Shown here: one piece after another, positions 8,418-11,095 of the stretch
Numbering within the stretch: position 1 is the first letter of the stretch
How the letters are laid out: every line of letters begins with the position of its first letter
NCBI GenBank assembly: GCA_937957895.1
Contig: CALFEZ010000109.1
Coordinates: 1 to 11,095 of the forward strand
DNA from: an uncultured Erysipelotrichaceae bacterium
GTDB lineage: Bacteria; Bacillota_I; Bacilli_A; Erysipelotrichales; Erysipelotrichaceae
Length of the DNA stretch: 11,095 nucleotides
Reading direction: 5' to 3'
Made by a program: the position numbers and the translations under genes
Notes under the pieces: generated by a model
The model's input: only the letters and a program-made list of their open reading frames with translations
The model's database searches: none
Told to the model about the DNA's origin: nothing

Positions 8418-8829
8418 GGCATTCTTGACAATATCCGCTGATTTCCAACTGATGTGCCGTCACTTTGAAGTGATGGTCTTTTTCGATGTATTGCAATGCC
8501 TCTTTGATCGGACAAAAATCGATGGGGATCATTTTATGGCAGGAAACACAGATAAGGTAATGGTGATGATGGTGTTTGATGATCTGTATCATCGTTGTGT
8601 TGGTGATGGAATTGTACACTTTCTCTAAAAAACCATGTTGTGAAAACGTGTCCACGATCCGGTAAACCGTTGATAGATTCATGTTTGCTCCTTTGGAGCG
8701 AAGCATGTCATAACATTCTTCGATCGTGATCGGACGGTCAAGCTCATAAAGAAAATCAATGAGGATTTCTCTTTGTTTGGAGTATTTTAGATGGTGTTTA
8801 TTTAGAAGGTTGCGTGCATTGGATTTCAT
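8398..8829 (-). CDS. Fur-family metalloregulator, probable zinc uptake regulator (Zur)
   Basis: A 143-aa DNA-binding repressor of the Fur family, at normal family length. The N-terminal winged helix shows YSKQREILIDFL (16-27), the ITIEECYDML helix, and the recognition helix NLSTVYRIVDTF (51-62). The dimerisation/metal part has HHHHHYLICVSCHKM (86-100) and HQLEISGYCQEC (126-137), giving the two CxxC pairs (C94/C97 and C134/C137) of the structural Zn site and the His-rich regulatory site. Position as last gene of a znuACB operon, 4 nt after znuB, suggests Zur; Fur or PerR specificity cannot be excluded from residues alone. ATG 8829 is supported by AAAGGA (8837-8842), 7 nt upstream and inside the znuB end. 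It probably represses its own operon when metal is replete. An extra Cys (C106) lies near the first CxxC. Confidence 0.92.
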   Translation of the reverse strand: MKSNARNLLNKHHLKYSKQREILIDFLYELDRPITIEECYDMLRSKGANMNLSTVYRIVDTFSQHGFLEKVYNSITNTTMIQIIKHHHHHYLICVSCHKMIPIDFCPIKEALQYIEKDHHFKVTAHQLEISGYCQECQIKADR

Positions 8830-8833
8830 GAAA

Positions 8834-9658
8834 TCATCCTTTCTTTGTGATCATGGCAAACAAAGAAGCCATCATAAACAATATGGCATTGAGCAATACG
8901 ATCGTAGAGCCAGTCGGGAAATCAAAGATGATGGAAATAAGGATCCCAACGATCACACTAAACAATGATACCGTCACAGCTAAAGCAATGGTTTGTTTGA
9001 AGCCAGTTCCTATTTTGAGTGCAATGACAGTAGGGAAAATGATAAAGCTTGAGATCAACAATGTTCCTACTACCCGAATTCCCAATACGATCGTGATCGA
9101 AGTAAGCATTGCGATGATCTGATTGATCCTTTTGGTGTTGATCCCTTTGACTTTCGCAAAATCCATATCGTATGTCACAGCAAACAAATCGTGATAAAAC
9201 CAAAGAACGGTGCTGATGACAACGATCGACAATATGATCGACAAAATCACATCCAGCCTGGAAATGATCAGAATGCTTCCAAAAAGGTAACTAAACAGAT
9301 CCACATTGAATCCTTTGGCCAAAGAAGAGATAAACACGCCAAGCGCTACTGATGTCGAAGAGACAAGAGCGATCGCAGCATCTCCTCCGATTTTGTTTTC
9401 TTCACTTAGTTTCAATATCAAGAAAGATGCCAGGATGACAATGGGGATCGATATGACCAAAGGCGATTGATTGAGCAATAGTGCCAAAGCAACTGTGGCA
9501 AAGCTGACATGAGCCAAGCCATCTCCAATCATCGAATACTTTCTAAGCACCAAAAAGATGCCCAGAAATGAGCTGCTGATGGCAATCAAAGAACCAACGA
9601 TGAAGGCCCTTTGCATAAATGTGAACGAAAGCAGATCAAGGATGTATGTGATGTTCAT
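8834..9658 (-). CDS. znuB: Zinc/manganese ABC transporter permease (ZnuB, ABC-3 family)
   Basis: Integral membrane subunit of a metal-chelate-type ABC importer; a homodimer forms the channel. The 274-aa protein is very hydrophobic with about eight transmembrane segments. Family signatures are GDGLAHVSFATVAL (45-58) and VVGTLLISSFIIFPTVIAL (196-214), both typical of ABC-3 permeases such as ZnuB, AdcB and MntB. The start at 9658 overlaps the znuC end by 23 nt; only a weak SD (CCGGAA) is visible, so translation is probably coupled to znuC. A later Met at residue 15 would remove little and is less likely. The stop TGA at 8834-8836 is embedded in the ribosome binding site of the Fur-family gene. 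The operon context and the His-rich partners favour Zn over Mn, but the permease itself does not decide this. Confidence 0.94.
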   Translation of the reverse strand: MNITYILDLLSFTFMQRAFIVGSLIAISSSFLGIFLVLRKYSMIGDGLAHVSFATVALALLLNQSPLVISIPIVILASFLILKLSEENKIGGDAAIALVSSTSVALGVFISSLAKGFNVDLFSYLFGSILIISRLDVILSIILSIVVISTVLWFYHDLFAVTYDMDFAKVKGINTKRINQIIAMLTSITIVLGIRVVGTLLISSFIIFPTVIALKIGTGFKQTIALAVTVSLFSVIVGILISIIFDFPTGSTIVLLNAILFMMASLFAMITKKG

Positions 9659-10388
9659 GTTCCGGCATTTGACACAAGGCAGCTACTGCCTGTGCTCCTA
9701 TTTGATTGATAAGTGCGTCTGAGTTGCATATGTCGGCTGTTGGCCCGAAGTATACGACTTTTTGGTCCAAGTAAAGGATATTTTTAGCGTATGTGCTGAC
9801 TGATTGAAGGTCATGTGAGATCAAAACGATGCTCACATGTTCATGAGCATGCAGATGATTGATCAAAGTGTAAAACTCTTCCCGGATTTTCGGGTCCAAA
9901 GCCGAGGTTGGTTCATCCAGTATGAGGACTTTGGGATCGCCGACAAGTGCACGTGCCATCAGGACCCTTTGGTGTTGGCCACCCGACAAATAACCAATCT
10001 TTTTATCCAAAAGATGTTTGATATCCAAAAGTCCGGCAATACGACGGATCGCTCTCTCTTTGCTTTTTTTGTTCTTCAACAATGATTGGTTTGTCAATCC
10101 CGTTGCGATGATCTCTTTTACGGTAGCCGGAAAATGTTTGTCTTGCAAAAAACCGGATTGTGGAAGATAACCCACATCTCCGGTTTGTAAGGATGGATCA
10201 AAAACAAACTTGCCTGAAGAAACGTCCACTAATCCCAGCAATGCTTTCATGAGTGTCGTCTTACCTGAACCATTAGGACCTACGATCGCCAAAAAGTCGT
10301 TTTGTTCAATGTTAAACGAGACGTCTTTGACGACTTCAAGTCTACCATAATGGATCAATACGTTTTCTGCTTTAATCAACGGGTTCAT
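9636..10388 (-). CDS. znuC: Zinc/manganese ABC transporter ATP-binding protein (ZnuC)
   Basis: ATPase subunit that drives metal import through ZnuB. The 250-aa product has all ABC motifs in order: Walker A GPNGSGKTT (37-45), Q-loop LPQ (Q77), signature LSGGQ (134-138), Walker B VLILDEP (154-160) with the catalytic Glu159, D-loop SALD, and switch His192 in ISHD. The C terminus ends in EHEHHIHP, a small His cluster (H244, H246, H247, H249) which could bind zinc; His-rich C termini are known in E. coli ZnuC. The start ATG at 10388 lies within the znuA end, a 17-nt overlap with no strong SD, consistent with coupled translation. The His tail is encoded by the DNA that also carries the znuB start region. 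Confidence 0.95.
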   Translation of the reverse strand: MNPLIKAENVLIHYGRLEVVKDVSFNIEQNDFLAIVGPNGSGKTTLMKALLGLVDVSSGKFVFDPSLQTGDVGYLPQSGFLQDKHFPATVKEIIATGLTNQSLLKNKKSKERAIRRIAGLLDIKHLLDKKIGYLSGGQHQRVLMARALVGDPKVLILDEPTSALDPKIREEFYTLINHLHAHEHVSIVLISHDLQSVSTYAKNILYLDQKVVYFGPTADICNSDALINQIGAQAVAALCQMPEHEHHIHP

Positions 10389-11095
10389 AGGACAGTGCTG
10401 CTTTCAGTTTTTCGGCATTCTCATACATGATATCCAAATATGTAAGTCCTTCGTCCATTTCTTTGGTGGTAAGGTTGTGTGCACCATGCAACAACATGGC
10501 TGTGGTGCCGGTTTGTTCTGAAATGACTCGTGCAACACGGGGATCGATCAGCTCTTCGTAGAAAATGATCTTGATGTTCAACCGGTTGACGGTATCGATC
10601 AGCTGCGCTATGGCATTGGCTGTTGGTTCTGAATCAGGAGCAAACCCGGTGTATGGAGATAGGACTTGGATATTGTAACGATGTGCAAGATATCCAAATG
10701 CAAAGTGTCCGCCATATACGATCGTGTCGTTGTCTGTAAAAGCAAACACTTCTTGATAGGCGAGGTCCAGATCATCCAACTTACTTAAATAATCTTGTGC
10801 ATTGGCAGTATAGAAGTCTTTGTTTACAGGATCGATCTGGATCAATGCTTCAAGAATGTTGTTTACCATGATTTTGGCATTGATAGGGTCCAACCAAACA
10901 TGGGGATCTTCGTCATCATGGTCATCATGATCATCGTAGTCGTCATGGTCATCAAGATCATCATGATCATCGTGGTCATCATGGTCATGATCGATATAGG
11001 TGATGCCCTTGGCACTTTCAAGTACCAACAGTTTTTCATCTTTTATGTTTTCAACGATTTTGTCGATCCATGGTTCCATGGCAGCATTTGTATAA
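10372..11095 (-). CDS. znuA: Zinc-binding substrate-binding protein of the ABC importer (ZnuA/AdcA-like), N-terminus beyond the window
   Basis: Extracellular, lipid- or membrane-anchored cluster A-I (family 9) solute-binding protein that delivers Zn(II) to ZnuBC. About 240 C-terminal residues are present. The frame continues to the window edge (YTNAAMEPW upstream of the ATG at 11079, a conserved segment preceding the metal site), so the ATG is internal and the signal peptide is missing. Numbered from that Met, there is an Asp/His-rich loop at residues 31-56, then EDPHVWLDP (57-65) with candidate ligand His60, YGGHFAFGYLA (122-132) with candidate ligand His125, and IIFYEELIDPRVA (171-183) with acidic candidates. 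A long charged His loop at this place is the hallmark of zinc rather than manganese members. It is first of the visible operon; the promoter and any Zur operator lie outside. Confidence 0.93.
   Translation of the reverse strand, partial: YTNAAMEPWIDKIVENIKDEKLLVLESAKGITYIDHDHDDHDDHDDLDDHDDYDDHDDHDDEDPHVWLDPINAKIMVNNILEALIQIDPVNKDFYTANAQDYLSKLDDLDLAYQEVFAFTDNDTIVYGGHFAFGYLAHRYNIQVLSPYTGFAPDSEPTANAIAQLIDTVNRLNIKIIFYEELIDPRVARVISEQTGTTAMLLHGAHNLTTKEMDEGLTYLDIMYENAEKLKAALSYEPVD
10912..10989 (-). repeat. Degenerate 9-nt tandem repeat coding for Asp-Asp-His units in znuA
   Basis: The 78-nt stretch encodes seven His, seventeen Asp, one Leu and one Tyr with a period of three residues (DDH). The Leu (CTT) and Tyr (TAC) fall exactly on His positions and are each one base from a His codon, so they look like point mutations in an older, perfect repeat. 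Codons vary between GAT and GAC and between CAT and CAC. It forms the flexible metal-gathering loop of the protein. Confidence 0.85.

Noticed and set aside
8830..8833. Zur or Fur box between znuB and the regulator gene
   Set aside because: The gap is only 4 nt and no palindrome of the Fur/Zur type is seen around it; the operator would be expected upstream of znuA, outside the window.
8847..9122. Open frame of 91 codons on the + strand opposite znuB
   Set aside because: It is antisense to a clear ABC-3 permease; its composition mirrors the membrane protein and it shows no family signature.
10912..10989. CRISPR-like or satellite repeat
   Set aside because: The period is 9 nt without spacers and stays in frame within znuA, coding for the metal-binding loop.

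Overview
The window is about 11.1 kb of almost fully coding bacterial DNA with eight protein genes and no visible RNA gene, IS element, prophage or CRISPR array. It suggests a low-to-mid-40s % GC member of the Firmicutes/Bacillota or a close non-Mycoplasma relative (for example an Erysipelotrichia- or Acholeplasma-like lineage). Supporting this: a class I PRPP synthetase with the SPDHGG-type loop, an AddAB (not RecBCD) recombination enzyme, strong AGGAGG-like ribosome binding sites, and a znu-type ABC operon ending in a Fur-family gene. UGA is used as a true stop in several genes and Trp is UGG, so the genetic code is the standard one and not Mycoplasma code 4. The exact genus cannot be read from the sequence.

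Layout. (1) Bases 1-788, + strand: the 3' part of prs, ending in a strong hairpin/T-tract terminator. (2) Bases 816-6639, - strand: the addB-addA operon (transcribed B then A, with an 11-nt overlap), running convergently into prs and sharing its terminator. (3) Bases 6690-8401, + strand: an EamA/DMT ten-helix permease followed 20 nt later by an unrecognised 271-aa soluble protein; this unit is divergent from addB, with a 50-bp spacer between them. (4) Bases 8398-11095, - strand: a metal (most likely zinc) uptake operon, read as znuA (truncated by the window edge), znuC, znuB and a Fur-family regulator (probable Zur). The first three genes overlap and the fourth follows after 4 nt. The regulator's stop codon overlaps that of the 271-aa protein gene, inside the loop of a hairpin that can terminate transcription from both sides.

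How the genes work together. ZnuA would capture Zn(II) outside the cell, ZnuB/ZnuC would import it, and the Fur-family protein would sense intracellular metal and probably repress its own operon; the operator must lie beyond base 11095. AddA and AddB form a helicase-nuclease for double-strand break processing, and both nuclease sites and the AddB Fe-S cysteines are present. Prs makes PRPP for nucleotide synthesis. The EamA gene and its partner have no readable substrate.

I do not see a clear undescribed system. The most interesting items are the unassigned protein coupled to EamA, a degenerate Asp-Asp-His nonapeptide-coding tandem repeat in znuA, the terminator embedded in the coding ends of two convergent genes, a Walker-A-less AddB, and marked over-representation of GATC.
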